From Bacteroides sp. (GTDB taxonomy: Bacteria > Bacteroidota > Bacteroidia > Bacteroidales > Bacteroidaceae), in assembly GCA_023665805.1 (NCBI GenBank), contig JAMPDJ010000006.1, positions 58,909 to 122,908 of the forward strand: a stretch of DNA of 64,000 nt, in the 5' to 3' direction. The stretch's first letter is position 1; each line of letters starts with the position of its first letter. The notes under the pieces are model-generated. The model saw only the letters and a program-made list of their open reading frames with translations, did no database searches and was not told the origin of the DNA. The position numbers were made by a program, and so were the translations under genes. Positions 1 to 8,290 of this stretch are shown piece after piece.

Positions 1-39
1 TGGAATTTTGGACAATGGGTTATGTGCCGTTAGTCTTTG

Positions 40-683
40 TCATTTCAACTTATATCTGACAATAACAGGATTGTCCTCGTTTTGTATACACATCAGTTTT
101 TGGCGATTATTTTCGCTTGTGTTTATGTCGTTCTGTAATTTGTCTGTTCCCACAATACTTCTTGTCAGACATATTTCAAAAGCTGGCATGGCGCTATAGA
201 AATACAAGTTGTCACTTGCGACAATTGATAGAGGACTGATTTGTGCCGGAGACGAAATCACTGTCTTGAAGAGTAATCCTTTATTTGAAAACTTGTTATA
301 CGTTATATATGCCGGCATTCTATCATACACGCATTCCCCCCAAATAGTGGAGTCTGTCTCATGTACATTCCTTAAACCAATAATTTTTCCATTGTCAGAT
401 TTATTCTTCAACGATATGGTTTTAGTTGCTATCATGCCGTCTATGTCATGCTGTGCAAATCTTCACCGTCAACGATAATGTTAGAGATTTCTCCCAGTGT
501 GGCCTCTGGAACAGTTTCCAACGGTATATATTCAAAGTTCCCGACAATGCAGTCAAAGGACACAGAATCTGCTATGTCATCGGCAGAAAAACAATACTTG
601 AAAGTGTTGGCGTCAAGAACGTCAGATGTGTTACATGCAACTAAGATAGAAGCAGACAGAACTATAGATAATGTTTGTTTCAT
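40..683 (-). pseudogene. 6-bladed beta-propeller lipoprotein, internally deleted
   Basis: Two minus-strand pieces make one decayed gene. The upstream piece (683 to 441) begins with a lipoprotein signal (ILVAC lipobox, Cys at about residue 17) and the typical start of 6-bladed beta-propeller proteins (YIPLETVPEATLGEISNIIV). It ends at a stop just after VDGEDLHSM. The downstream piece (435 to 40) is in another frame and ends with NPVIVRYKLK, which resembles the end of that family. Together they code about 210 residues where the family has about 350-400, so roughly 150-180 residues plus the frame were lost at about position 435-445. The start at 683 is preferred over 701 because it places the signal peptide normally. 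The family is an assignment from memory of its termini; the function is unknown. Confidence 0.6.
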
Positions 684-708
684 AAGTTTATCAATGAACA
701 TAATTGAA

Positions 709-901
709 CCGAATCGGTCATTGGATTTCCCATCCGTTTTGCCTTCACATTCTCTCGTATTGCAACCGTTTTGTCGAAGTCATAGCGAGCTATGGCGAGA
801 CCAAACTGGAAGCAAGACGGAGAAGAGAAGGGCAAAACGTAGGAAAAGGCAATACAAATAAATTGATTTGTACAGATTGACGCTCTAATGACTGATTTGG
901 G
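709..901. repeat. MITE-like inverted-repeat element, family 1, copy A
   Basis: An element of 193 bp with terminal inverted repeats (left CCGAATCGGTCATTGGA, right TCTAATGACTGATTTGGG). Its reverse complement matches the element at 48939-49133 along nearly its whole length, including the inner palindrome CATAGCGAGCTATG. It is flanked by TTGAA and TTAAA, a possible decayed 5-bp target duplication. It lies immediately upstream of the decayed lipoprotein gene and has no coding capacity of its own. Confidence 0.8.
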
Positions 902-911
902 TTAAATTACT

Positions 912-1060
912 GAGGGTGTCTGACATGTCTCCGAATATGAAAGGTCACCCCTGCCAGAGCGCATTTGAACTGTATCCCAAAAGTTTTGTGTCCAACTTTT
1001 GGCGTCACTTCAATTCTGGCAGGGGTGAAAGCATTGAAATAGGACTTGTTGGATAGCCTC
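912..1060. repeat. Inverted-repeat element, family 2, copy 1
   Basis: Outer ends GAGGGTGTCTGACATGTC (left) and, reverse complemented, GAGGCTATCCAACAAGTC (right) form an imperfect terminal inverted repeat. Inside are strong arms CACCCCTGCCAGA and TCTGGCAGGGGTG. A related copy lies at 31855-31931. Here it sits just after trpA, where the inner hairpin could act as a 3-prime RNA structure for the trp transcript. Confidence 0.65.
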
Positions 1061-1086
1061 AATGCTTGTTGTGCATGGTCTCAGGC

Positions 1087-1860
1087 TCACTTTTCCAGAG
1101 CCTCGTATAGCATGTCCATGGCCCGGGTGGCATCCTGTGTTTCTTCCAGAAGGCTTACGAACTTGCTGCCTATGATGGCACCGGCGGCATTGCTGTTGGC
1201 CGAGTCGAGGGTTTGCTTGTTGCTGATGCCGAAACCTATCATGCGCGGATGCTTAAGGTTCATGCCGTTGATGCGTGAGAAGTATTGTTGCTTGGCCGCG
1301 TTGAATTCCTTTTGTGCACCAGTAGTGGCGGCTGAACTTACCATATATATGAACCCGTCGGTATTGTCATCTATAAAGCGTATGCGCTCGTCACTGGTTT
1401 CCGGGGTGATGAGCATGATAATCTTGAGGTCGAACTTGTCGGCTACAGGTTTGTACTCCTCCATATAGTCTTTGAAAGGGAGGTCGGGGATGATAATCCC
1501 GTCTATGCCTGTCTCCTGGCAACGTTGGCAAAATCTCTCGAACCCGAATTGCATGATGGGGTTGAGATAGCCCATGAGTATGAGCGGAATGCCGACATCC
1601 CTGCGAATGTCGCCCAATTGGTCGAAGAGTGTGCGCAAGGACATTCCGTTGCGGAGAGCCTTGGTGGCGGCATCCTGTATTACCGGCCCGTCTGCCATGG
1701 GGTCGGAGAATGGAATCCCGACCTCTATCATGTCCACGCCTTTGCGCTCCAAGGTACGGATGACATCGGTAGTACCCTCCAAGGTGGGATGGCCTGCACA
1801 GAAATAGATGGACAGGATGTTCCTGTCCGCAGTCTTGAAAAGTTGATTTATTCTGTTCAT
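1087..1860 (-). CDS. trpA: Tryptophan synthase alpha chain
   Basis: A 257-residue protein. TrpA cleaves indole-3-glycerol phosphate to indole and glyceraldehyde 3-phosphate and hands indole to TrpB through the alpha2-beta2 tunnel in the cytoplasm. The catalytic Glu lies in MIEVGIPFSDPMADGPVIQ and the catalytic Asp in IIIPDLPF; the phosphate-binding segment GFGISN is also present. The longer frame upstream of MNRINQLF is not conserved in character, so the ATG at 1860 is taken as start, which gives the usual family length. It is the last gene of the trpBEGDCFA cluster, 94 bp after trpF. Confidence 0.97.
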   Translation of the reverse strand: MNRINQLFKTADRNILSIYFCAGHPTLEGTTDVIRTLERKGVDMIEVGIPFSDPMADGPVIQDAATKALRNGMSLRTLFDQLGDIRRDVGIPLILMGYLNPIMQFGFERFCQRCQETGIDGIIIPDLPFKDYMEEYKPVADKFDLKIIMLITPETSDERIRFIDDNTDGFIYMVSSAATTGAQKEFNAAKQQYFSRINGMNLKHPRMIGFGISNKQTLDSANSNAAGAIIGSKFVSLLEETQDATRAMDMLYEALEK

Positions 1861-1954
1861 AGTAGTGTAGTATGTGTTATGTATATATAAATAAGGTGTA
1901 TGTTTATTCAAGTGCCCGTCGACGAGGGATAGGCCATGTCCATGCTTTTGTGTG

Positions 1955-2584
1955 CTATGCTTGCCGGTTTGCCAGGTTCCGTGCAAACGTCCGTATGGAA
2001 TCGACATCCTTGATGGCAGGAGCAAGTTCGAATCTGGAGTTGAGGTCTATGCCGGCAAACTTCGGATGGCGGAATCCGGCAATATCCCTGAAGTCTTCCG
2101 CCCCTATGCCTCCGGTTATGAGGAATGGGGTGGTGCCATGGTAGGCATGCAGCAGGTGCCAGTCAAACTTTCTGCCGCTACCGCCAAAGTCGGGACTTTT
2201 GGTCTCGAATAGCAGATAATCGGCCACCTCCTCGTAAGCAAGAGCCTTGGCGATATCGGCTTCTCCTTCCACTGCAATCATCTTTATGATTCGTGTTCCG
2301 GCCGGCAAGGCCTGCCTCAATGTCCTGCACTGCGTGCAACTCTCGTCTCCATGAAGTTGTATAAGGTCCAGGGCAAAAACTTTCTGCCGGCTTACGATTT
2401 CCTCAGTTCCGGCATTCACGAACACTCCCACGCGCTTGCAGTGTCTTGGCAGGTAGGATGGAACATCGTGCACATGCCTTGGGGATTTTTCATGGAAGAT
2501 GAAGCCCATCCAATCGACGTCTCCGCTCTCGTCCAGACGGCGAATGTTGTCGTCGTCTCTCATCCCGCAAACTTTTATAATCAT
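1955..2584 (-). CDS. trpF: Phosphoribosylanthranilate isomerase
   Basis: A 209-residue (beta-alpha)8 barrel enzyme that converts N-(5-phosphoribosyl)anthranilate into the carboxyphenylaminodeoxyribulose phosphate used by TrpC. The catalytic Cys is in IIKVCGMR at the N-terminus and the catalytic Asp in AGIDLNSRFE near the C-terminus; LIQLHGDES and ITGGIGAED are the usual core segments. Its ATG overlaps the trpC stop by four bases (ATGA), so the two are probably translationally coupled. The length is normal for the stand-alone enzyme; many enterobacteria have it fused to TrpC, but here it is separate. Confidence 0.97.
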   Translation of the reverse strand: MIIKVCGMRDDDNIRRLDESGDVDWMGFIFHEKSPRHVHDVPSYLPRHCKRVGVFVNAGTEEIVSRQKVFALDLIQLHGDESCTQCRTLRQALPAGTRIIKMIAVEGEADIAKALAYEEVADYLLFETKSPDFGGSGRKFDWHLLHAYHGTTPFLITGGIGAEDFRDIAGFRHPKFAGIDLNSRFELAPAIKDVDSIRTFARNLANRQA

Positions 2585-3387
2585 GCTTCAATCATCTCCA
2601 CCCATTGCCGCAATGTCTCTCCCGGATTGGCTGTTCTCATGAACGTTTCCCCTATAAGGAACCCTCTGAAGCCTGCCTGCCTCAGCCGTTTTATCGTTTC
2701 CGCGTCGCGTATGCCGCTTTCGCTCACCAGTGGGAATTCATCGGGCAGACGGGAAGCCAGCTTGAACGAGGTGGCCACGTCCGTATGGAAACTGCCAAGA
2801 TGCCTGTTGTTTACCCCTATCATATCTATGTTCTCGCCTATGTAGTCCAGTTCCGCCTCGGAATGTATCTCCAGCAGGGTTTCCAGTTGCAGGTCGTGAG
2901 CCGTCCGGGCAAGACTTCTGCATTCCTTGGTGGTGAGGTCTGCGGCAATCAGGAGCACTGCATCCGCGCCTATGGCCTTGGCTTGGAACAGTTGATACTC
3001 GTCCACGATAAAGTCTTTTCGCAGGATGGGGCAGGATACCAACGGGCGTGCCGTGCTGATGAACTCCATCTTTCCTCCGAAATATTTTTCATCCGTCAGT
3101 ATTGATATTGCCGAGGCGCCGTTCCTGCAATACTCCAGTGGAATGGTCTCCGCCGTTCCATCTTCTCTTATCCAACCTTTGGAAGGGCTTTTCCGCTTGA
3201 ATTCCGCTATTATTCCCGTTTTGCTTTCTGTCAGGCTTCTGCTCATGCTAAGTGCGTTCCTGCCACTGTCGGCCATGATGCGTTCCACCAGCCTGTACAG
3301 GTCGGAAGGGGGGCAGGCCTCTTTCTGCCTTTCCAGCTCCTTCCTCTTGTATGCCACAATCTCTTCCAGTATGTCCATCTTGTTCAT
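2581..3387 (-). CDS. trpC: Indole-3-glycerol phosphate synthase
   Basis: A 268-residue cytoplasmic (beta-alpha)8 barrel enzyme that closes the indole ring, making indole-3-glycerol phosphate. Family landmarks are clear: EFKRKSPSKG (active-site Lys and phosphate site), ILTDEKYFGG, VLRKDFIVDEYQ and GVNNRHL. Length is normal. It sits 103 bp after trpD; that gap holds two GCCATGGC palindromes and a motif shared with the trpG-trpD gap. The end overlaps trpF by four bases. Confidence 0.97.
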   Translation of the reverse strand: MNKMDILEEIVAYKRKELERQKEACPPSDLYRLVERIMADSGRNALSMSRSLTESKTGIIAEFKRKSPSKGWIREDGTAETIPLEYCRNGASAISILTDEKYFGGKMEFISTARPLVSCPILRKDFIVDEYQLFQAKAIGADAVLLIAADLTTKECRSLARTAHDLQLETLLEIHSEAELDYIGENIDMIGVNNRHLGSFHTDVATSFKLASRLPDEFPLVSESGIRDAETIKRLRQAGFRGFLIGETFMRTANPGETLRQWVEMIEA

Positions 3388-3413
3388 TGTTTGTGCATGT
3401 TTTTGTCATTCAT

Positions 3414-3450
3414 CGTTTTCTTGCCATGGCATGGTCCGTACACGCCATGG
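3414..3450. repeat. Intercistronic motif with two GCCATGGC palindromes (trpD-trpC gap)
   Basis: The 18-mer CGTTTTCTTGCCATGGCA (plus strand, 3414-3431) recurs with one change at 4510-4527 in the trpG-trpD gap. A second GCCATGGC lies at 3443-3450. The two GCCATGGC units can pair into an RNA hairpin on the trp transcript, perhaps an mRNA-processing or stability element. Function is a guess. Confidence 0.4.
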
Positions 3451-3490
3451 CCTGTCTCGTTTGGCTTGAATAAAAACGCCAGTCTGCGTT

Positions 3491-4486
3491 TTATCCGTTC
3501 AGTTCCACGAACTTCTTGAACACCTGCATGGCCTTGCCGCTTTCCAGCGACTCCCTGGCAATGTTTATGGAATCGTGCATGGAGAGGTTCTTGTCCATTA
3601 TGCTTATGCCGCAGGCCGCATTTGCTATCACCACATTCTTCTGGGCCTCCGAAGCCGTTCCTTCCAGCACATTGTCGAAGATGCGCATGGTCTGTTCCGG
3701 GGTGTCGCCTCCATATATGTCCTGTTGTTCCACATAGGATAGCCCGAGGTCTACCGGTGTAAGGACCTTCTCGAAGTAATTTGTGCAAATCTTGAAACCG
3801 CTTGTCAGTGAGATTTCGTCATAACCGTCATATGAGGTCACTATGCCGAAGTTGTCCCCAAGGCGACGGTGTATGCTTGTATATAGTCTCAGCTGGGCCT
3901 GGTTGGCAGTTCCATGGAGAGTGTTTCCCGGGCTGCAAGGGTTCACGAGAGGGCCGAGTAGATTGAAGCAAGTCGGTATGCCCAAAGCCTTGCGCACCGG
4001 GCCTGCCGGTTTCATCCCGTAGGCAAAGAGTGGAGCATGCAGGTAGCATATTCCTGCCTTGTCGAGAGAGTATCGCAAGCGGTCGGCATCATCGGTGAAC
4101 TTTACTCCGTGCCGCTGCAACACATTGCTGGCTCCGCTCACTGAGGAACTGGCTCCGTTGCCATGCTTGCTCACCTTGTATCCGGCCCCTGTTATCACAA
4201 AGGCGGCACATGTGGAGATGTTGAACGTGTTCTTGCCGTCGCCTCCCGTACCCACGATGTCCAGGGTGTCGTATCCGCCCAGGTCTATGGTCTTGCCGCT
4301 TTCCTTTAGTCCTTGGCGGAAGCCAAGGAGTTCGTCCACGCTGACTCCTCTCATTTGCATTGCCATGAGCAGGGCCGCTATTTCGCTGTCGGTGTATTTC
4401 CCTGCCACCATTTCCAGCATTATGGCATGTGTGTCGTCCTGCGATAGGGTCTCGCCGTTTGTCAGTCTAAGGAGATATTGTTTCAT
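3491..4486 (-). CDS. trpD: Anthranilate phosphoribosyltransferase
   Basis: A 331-residue enzyme that transfers phosphoribosyl from PRPP to anthranilate. The PRPP/Mg-binding motifs are visible: GTGGDGKNTFNIST, KHGNGASSSVSGASNVL and the NLLGPLVNP stretch. The start at MKQYLLRL gives the standard length; an upstream extension of 52 codons in the same frame would overlap the end of trpG and has no family character. Stand-alone TrpD, not fused to TrpG as in enterobacteria. It follows trpG by 113 bp. Confidence 0.97.
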   Translation of the reverse strand: MKQYLLRLTNGETLSQDDTHAIMLEMVAGKYTDSEIAALLMAMQMRGVSVDELLGFRQGLKESGKTIDLGGYDTLDIVGTGGDGKNTFNISTCAAFVITGAGYKVSKHGNGASSSVSGASNVLQRHGVKFTDDADRLRYSLDKAGICYLHAPLFAYGMKPAGPVRKALGIPTCFNLLGPLVNPCSPGNTLHGTANQAQLRLYTSIHRRLGDNFGIVTSYDGYDEISLTSGFKICTNYFEKVLTPVDLGLSYVEQQDIYGGDTPEQTMRIFDNVLEGTASEAQKNVVIANAACGISIMDKNLSMHDSINIARESLESGKAMQVFKKFVELNG

Positions 4487-4509
4487 AGTCTTATGTTGGT
4501 TTTGTCCTG

Positions 4510-4527
4510 CGTTTTCTCGCCATGGCA
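4510..4527. repeat. Second copy of the trp intercistronic motif (trpG-trpD gap)
   Basis: CGTTTTCTCGCCATGGCA on the plus strand matches 17 of 18 bases of the motif at 3414-3431. Both copies lie in the two longest gaps inside the trp operon (103 and 113 bp). Whether it is a retained functional element or an old duplication cannot be told from here. Confidence 0.4.
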
Positions 4528-4599
4528 CAGCACAAGCAGGCTTGATTCTGTTCGTCAGGCTTGACGGGAACGTCTCTTTTGTCAATGAATGAGATCGTT

Positions 4600-5166
4600 T
4601 CAGGTGTGTTTCAGCCAATTGTCCATGATGGTCCTTCCGCAAGGGGTGAGCACGCTTTCCGGATGGTATTGGATACCTCGTATGTCATAGTCCCTGTGTC
4701 TCAGCGACATGATGTAGCCCTCGTCGGAGACACTTGTCGGCTCCATGCAGTCAGGCAGCGTTTCGTAGTCCACTATCCAGGAATGGTATCTCCCTACCTC
4801 GAAGTTCTTTTCCAGCCCTTTGAACAGGTAATCCTCGGAGGTGAGATGCACCTGGGTGGCTACACCATGGTACACTGTACCTATGTTGCATAGTTTTCCC
4901 CCGAAGAACTCTCCTATGGCCTGATGTCCCAGACAGACGCCCAGAATGGGCTTCTGGCCGGCATAGTTGCCGATGACTTCAAGCAGTTTGCCTGCCTCTC
5001 TTGGTATTCCGGGTCCGGGAGACAGGATAATCTTGTCGGACTCTTCCAGTTGTTCCATGCGGAACTTGTCGTTTCTGTAAACGGTGACCTCCGCTCCCAG
5101 TTCCTCTGCCAGATGGGAGAGGTTGTAGGTAAAGGAGTCGTAATTGTCTATGATGGCTATCTTCAT
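4600..5166 (-). CDS. trpG: Anthranilate synthase component II, glutamine amidotransferase
   Basis: A 188-residue class I glutamine amidotransferase that supplies ammonia to TrpE for anthranilate formation. The triad is present: Cys in GVCLGHQ, and His and Glu in GIQYHPES. N-terminal IIDNYDSFTYNL and LSPGPGIP are typical. It follows trpE by 48 bp. In some bacteria the same protein also serves PabB; no pabB is seen in this window. Confidence 0.96.
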   Translation of the reverse strand: MKIAIIDNYDSFTYNLSHLAEELGAEVTVYRNDKFRMEQLEESDKIILSPGPGIPREAGKLLEVIGNYAGQKPILGVCLGHQAIGEFFGGKLCNIGTVYHGVATQVHLTSEDYLFKGLEKNFEVGRYHSWIVDYETLPDCMEPTSVSDEGYIMSLRHRDYDIRGIQYHPESVLTPCGRTIMDNWLKHT

Positions 5167-5214
5167 TTCAATGTATGTGTTACTGTTTGTCTTGCCCCGG
5201 ATGAGGCATGGGGT

Positions 5215-6621
5215 TCAGAGTTTCTCGGCTATGGATATGGCTTTGCGCAATGCCCCCAGTTTGTTGTTCACCTCCTGCAGTTCGTATTCCACATCGCTTT
5301 TGGCCACTATTCCGCCGCCTGCCTGGAACCACAGTTCGCCGTTGCGGCTTACGAAGGATCGTATGGTGATGGCCTGGTTCAGACTGCCGTCGAAACCTAT
5401 GCTGCCTACACATCCGCCATAGGCACCACGATTGTGCGGCTCGTATTCTGAAATCAGCTGCATGGCTCTCACCTTTGGGGCACCCGAGAGCGTGCCGGCC
5501 GGAAAGGTGTCTATGAAGGCTTTTATGGGGCTGGCTCCGTTGCGAAGCGTGCCGCTTACCCGGGAGACGAGATGTATGACATGACTGTAGAACTGCATGT
5601 CCTTGTAGAAGTCCACCTTCACCCCGTGGCAGTTGCGCGAAAGGTCGTTGCGTGCCAGGTCTACCAGCATTACATGTTCGGCATTCTCCTTGGCATCGTT
5701 TTGCAGGAAGTGTGCGTTACGTTTGTCTTCCTCGGCATTGCCGGTACGTTTTGTGGTACCTGCTATGGGGTCTATGAATGCCCTGCCTCCGTCTATGCGG
5801 CAATGGGTCTCGGGGCTGGAGCCGAAGATGCGGAAACCTCCGAAGTCGAGGTAGAACAGGTATGGCGAAGGGTTTATGCTCCTGAGGGCGCGATACAGCT
5901 TGAAGTCGTCCCCCTCATATCTTTGTTTGAATCGTCGGGAGAGTACTATCTGGAACACATCGCCCCTGAGGCAGTGCCTTATGCCGCGGCGTATGTTTTC
6001 GCGGTGTTCGTCGTCGGTGAGCGTGGACCAACAGTCTCCCACGGGGCGGAACTCGTATTGCCGGCAAGGGAGGCTGCTCACGTCGTGTTCCAGCTTGTCC
6101 AGCCCTTCCTCTTCTCCTGGCTGGAGCAGTTCCGTGAGGGTGAGGCTGTTGTTGAAGTGGTCAAAGACGATGTAGTCCTTGTACAGTATGTACGTCATGT
6201 CGGGGGCGTCGTTGAGTTCCTGTGTCTCGTCCTTCACCGGAATGTTCTCGAAGTAGCGAACCGCGTTGAAGGAAGTATAGCCGAACAGGGCACAGTCCCT
6301 TGCCCTTTCGCCCGAGATGTTGAAGCGGGCAAGAAAGTCTGTTACAAGTCGTGCCGTGTCGTACTCCTCGGTCAGCACGCGGCTTTCCCTGCTTCCGTCT
6401 GGGTAGGCGCATACTCCCGTTCCGTGCTCCACGGATACAGAGGCTATGGGATGTATGCAGATGAATGACCTGCTGTTTTTGTTGTCGTGATAGTCCGAGC
6501 ACTCCATCAGTGCGCTCTGGGGATAGGCGTCGCGTACTCTCAGGTAGACGCTCACCGGTGTGTCGAGGTCGCCGAGTACTTGCCGTGAGGCGGTGTGGTA
6601 TTGGAATATGTTGGAAGCCAT
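5215..6621 (-). CDS. trpE: Anthranilate synthase component I
   Basis: A 468-residue chorismate-using enzyme, the first committed step of tryptophan synthesis, working with TrpG. The C-terminal chorismate-binding domain is complete: IVLSRRF, SSPETH, PIAGTTKRTG, GTLSGAPKVRAM and GAYGGCVG. The N-terminal regulatory part is normal for the short Bacteroidales form. It starts 8 bp after the trpB stop, which points to one transcript. Feedback inhibition by Trp is usual for the family but cannot be judged here. Confidence 0.96.
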   Translation of the reverse strand: MASNIFQYHTASRQVLGDLDTPVSVYLRVRDAYPQSALMECSDYHDNKNSRSFICIHPIASVSVEHGTGVCAYPDGSRESRVLTEEYDTARLVTDFLARFNISGERARDCALFGYTSFNAVRYFENIPVKDETQELNDAPDMTYILYKDYIVFDHFNNSLTLTELLQPGEEEGLDKLEHDVSSLPCRQYEFRPVGDCWSTLTDDEHRENIRRGIRHCLRGDVFQIVLSRRFKQRYEGDDFKLYRALRSINPSPYLFYLDFGGFRIFGSSPETHCRIDGGRAFIDPIAGTTKRTGNAEEDKRNAHFLQNDAKENAEHVMLVDLARNDLSRNCHGVKVDFYKDMQFYSHVIHLVSRVSGTLRNGASPIKAFIDTFPAGTLSGAPKVRAMQLISEYEPHNRGAYGGCVGSIGFDGSLNQAITIRSFVSRNGELWFQAGGGIVAKSDVEYELQEVNNKLGALRKAISIAEKL

Positions 6622-6629
6622 GTTGAGGG

Positions 6630-7823
6630 TTATGAATTATGTGTCGTGTGATTGAGATATGTGTCCAGATCCTTGTCTCCGCGGCCGCTTACAGTGAGTA
6701 CCACCACGGAATCCTTCGTGAACCGGTCCTTCACCTTGGGAAGCAGTGCCAGAGCGTGGGCACTTTCCAGAGCCGGGATTATTCCCTCCATGCGTGTGAG
6801 TTCGAATGCTGCTTCCAAAGCCTCGTCGTCGTTGGCTGCCAGCACTTGGGCGCGCCCCTTCTCATGGAGGTTGCAATGCATGGGGCCTGTGCCGGGATAG
6901 TCCAGGCCTGCGGAGATGGAATACGGTTCAATGATTTGGCCGTCCTCGGTCTGCATCAGTTTTATGCGGCTGCCGTGCAGAATCCCCACGGAGCCGGTCT
7001 GCATGCTTGCCGCCGTCTGTCCGGTGTCTATTCCCAATCCTCCTGCCTCGCCAAGGATTATGCTCACGCGTTCGTCATCGATATAGTGATATATGGTGCC
7101 TGCGGCATTGGAACCTCCTCCCACGCATGCCATCAGGAAGTCCGGATAGTCCCTGCCTTCCTTTTCTTGCAGTTGCCACTTGATTTCCTCGGATATTACG
7201 GACTGCAGGCGTGCCACCATGTCGGGGTAAGGGTGCGGACCCACGGTGGACCCGATGATATAGAATGTGTCCTCAGGATGGCAGCACCAGTCGCGTATGG
7301 CTTCGTTCGTCGCATCTTTCAGAGTCTTGTTGCCGCTTTCCACAGGCATTACCGTGGCTCCCAGCATTCGCATCCTTTCCACGTTCACATGCTGTCTCTC
7401 CACATCCAAAGCCCCCTGGTACACGGTGCAAGGCATGTTCATCAGGGCACAGGCCGTGGCGGTGGCCACTCCATGCTGTCCGGCTCCGGTCTCTGCGATG
7501 ATGCGTTTCTTGCCCATCTTCCTTGCCACAAGGATTTGCCCGATGGCATTGTTTATCTTGTGCGCTCCGGTGTGGTTCAGGTCCTCACGCTTGAGATACA
7601 GGCGGCATCCGTACTTCTCGCTCATGCGTCCGGCATAGTATAGTGGGGAAGGACGTCCCACATAGTCCCTGAGCAACAGGTGGTATTCGCGTTTGAACTC
7701 TTCGCTTTCGATGACTGTAAGGTATTCTTTCTTCAGCTCCTCCACTGTCTTGTAGAGGATTTCCGGAATGTAGGCTCCTCCGAACTTTCCGTAGAAGCCT
7801 TGCGGGTCAATTTTGTAAGACAT
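6630..7823 (-). CDS. trpB: Tryptophan synthase beta chain
   Basis: A 397-residue PLP enzyme that condenses indole with serine to give tryptophan. The PLP Lys lies in NHTGAHKINN, the phosphate-binding loop in VGGGSNAAG and the serine-site Glu in ETGAGQHG. Length is that of TrpB1, the partner of TrpA. It is the first structural gene of the operon; trpA is the last, so the two subunits of one enzyme bracket the pathway, as is usual in Bacteroidales. About 60 bp upstream is the attenuator hairpin. Confidence 0.97.
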   Translation of the reverse strand: MSYKIDPQGFYGKFGGAYIPEILYKTVEELKKEYLTVIESEEFKREYHLLLRDYVGRPSPLYYAGRMSEKYGCRLYLKREDLNHTGAHKINNAIGQILVARKMGKKRIIAETGAGQHGVATATACALMNMPCTVYQGALDVERQHVNVERMRMLGATVMPVESGNKTLKDATNEAIRDWCCHPEDTFYIIGSTVGPHPYPDMVARLQSVISEEIKWQLQEKEGRDYPDFLMACVGGGSNAAGTIYHYIDDERVSIILGEAGGLGIDTGQTAASMQTGSVGILHGSRIKLMQTEDGQIIEPYSISAGLDYPGTGPMHCNLHEKGRAQVLAANDDEALEAAFELTRMEGIIPALESAHALALLPKVKDRFTKDSVVVLTVSGRGDKDLDTYLNHTTHNS

Positions 7824-7883
7824 GATTTGATAGTATATGGTGTGTGATGAATTGTTGTTATTGTTGGCGGATGGACTGGTGGC

Positions 7884-7923
7884 AAAAGAAAGGAGCCTAT
7901 CGCTTGGTTCGATAGGCTCCTTT
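7884..7923 (-). terminator. trp attenuator (intrinsic terminator)
   Basis: Read on the minus strand, AAAGGAGCCTATCG pairs with CGATAGGCTCCTTT across a 7-base loop and is followed by CTTTT. This is a strong intrinsic terminator between the leader peptide (7964-8035) and trpB. Ribosome stalling at the leader Trp codons would be expected to favour an alternative fold and read-through. The exact antiterminator pairing was not resolved by eye. Confidence 0.85.
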
Positions 7924-7963
7924 ATGATTCATGACTGGTAAAAATCCCTATTATCATATATGG

Positions 7964-8035
7964 CTACGGCATCTCGACCTGCGACTTTTGAAATCTCAAG
8001 CTCTGCCAACGCCAATATGTGCTGTTCATCTTCAT
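7964..8035 (-). CDS. trpL: trp leader peptide
   Basis: A 23-codon reading frame starting MKMNSTYWRWQSLRF and ending at TAG, with two Trp codons at positions 8 and 10 (STYWRWQS). It lies 40 bp ahead of a strong terminator hairpin and upstream of trpB, the classic arrangement of a ribosome-mediated attenuator. Trp is rare, so two in three codons in this place is unlikely to be chance. Bacteroidetes trp leaders with a W-R-W core are, to my recollection, a described class. No Shine-Dalgarno is needed in this phylum. Confidence 0.85.
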   Translation of the reverse strand: MKMNSTYWRWQSLRFQKSQVEMP

Positions 8036-8102
8036 AGGAATATATATATTATTATATAATGTGTACGTGTGTGTATGTGCTGTTGTTTTCATGTTTCTTC
8101 AT

Positions 8103-8135
8103 GCAAAATAACATGTTTTTTTTCTTTTTGCCAAA
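8103..8135 (-). promoter_or_regulatory. Possible trp promoter
   Basis: On the minus strand TTTG (8135-8132) is followed after 21 bases by TATTTTGC (8110-8103), a loose match to the Bacteroidetes TTTG-N19-TAnnTTTG promoter. It would place the transcription start about 60 bases ahead of trpL. The -7 box is imperfect, so this is tentative. Confidence 0.35.
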
Positions 8136-8290
8136 CAAATGGTCGGATTTCTCTCCAATACGTGGCAAAAAGTACTGACATGCGTGTCTGGCGGTTTCTG
8201 GTTTTCCACAAAACTGGCCCGTATGTAACTGTCGGCATGAGTGTGGCCGTGGCTTCAAGGCCGTTTGACGATGGCCGTAGGGATTGGGTT

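Noticed and set aside
5572..6468. 298-codon open frame opposite trpE
   Set aside because: Antisense shadow of a certain gene; composition (Val/Cys/Tyr-rich) and lack of any motif fit a mirror frame of GC-rich coding DNA.
7965..8035. Complete tRNA-like or riboswitch structure in the trp leader
   Set aside because: The Trp-codon frame and terminator explain the region; no T-box or known riboswitch core was found.
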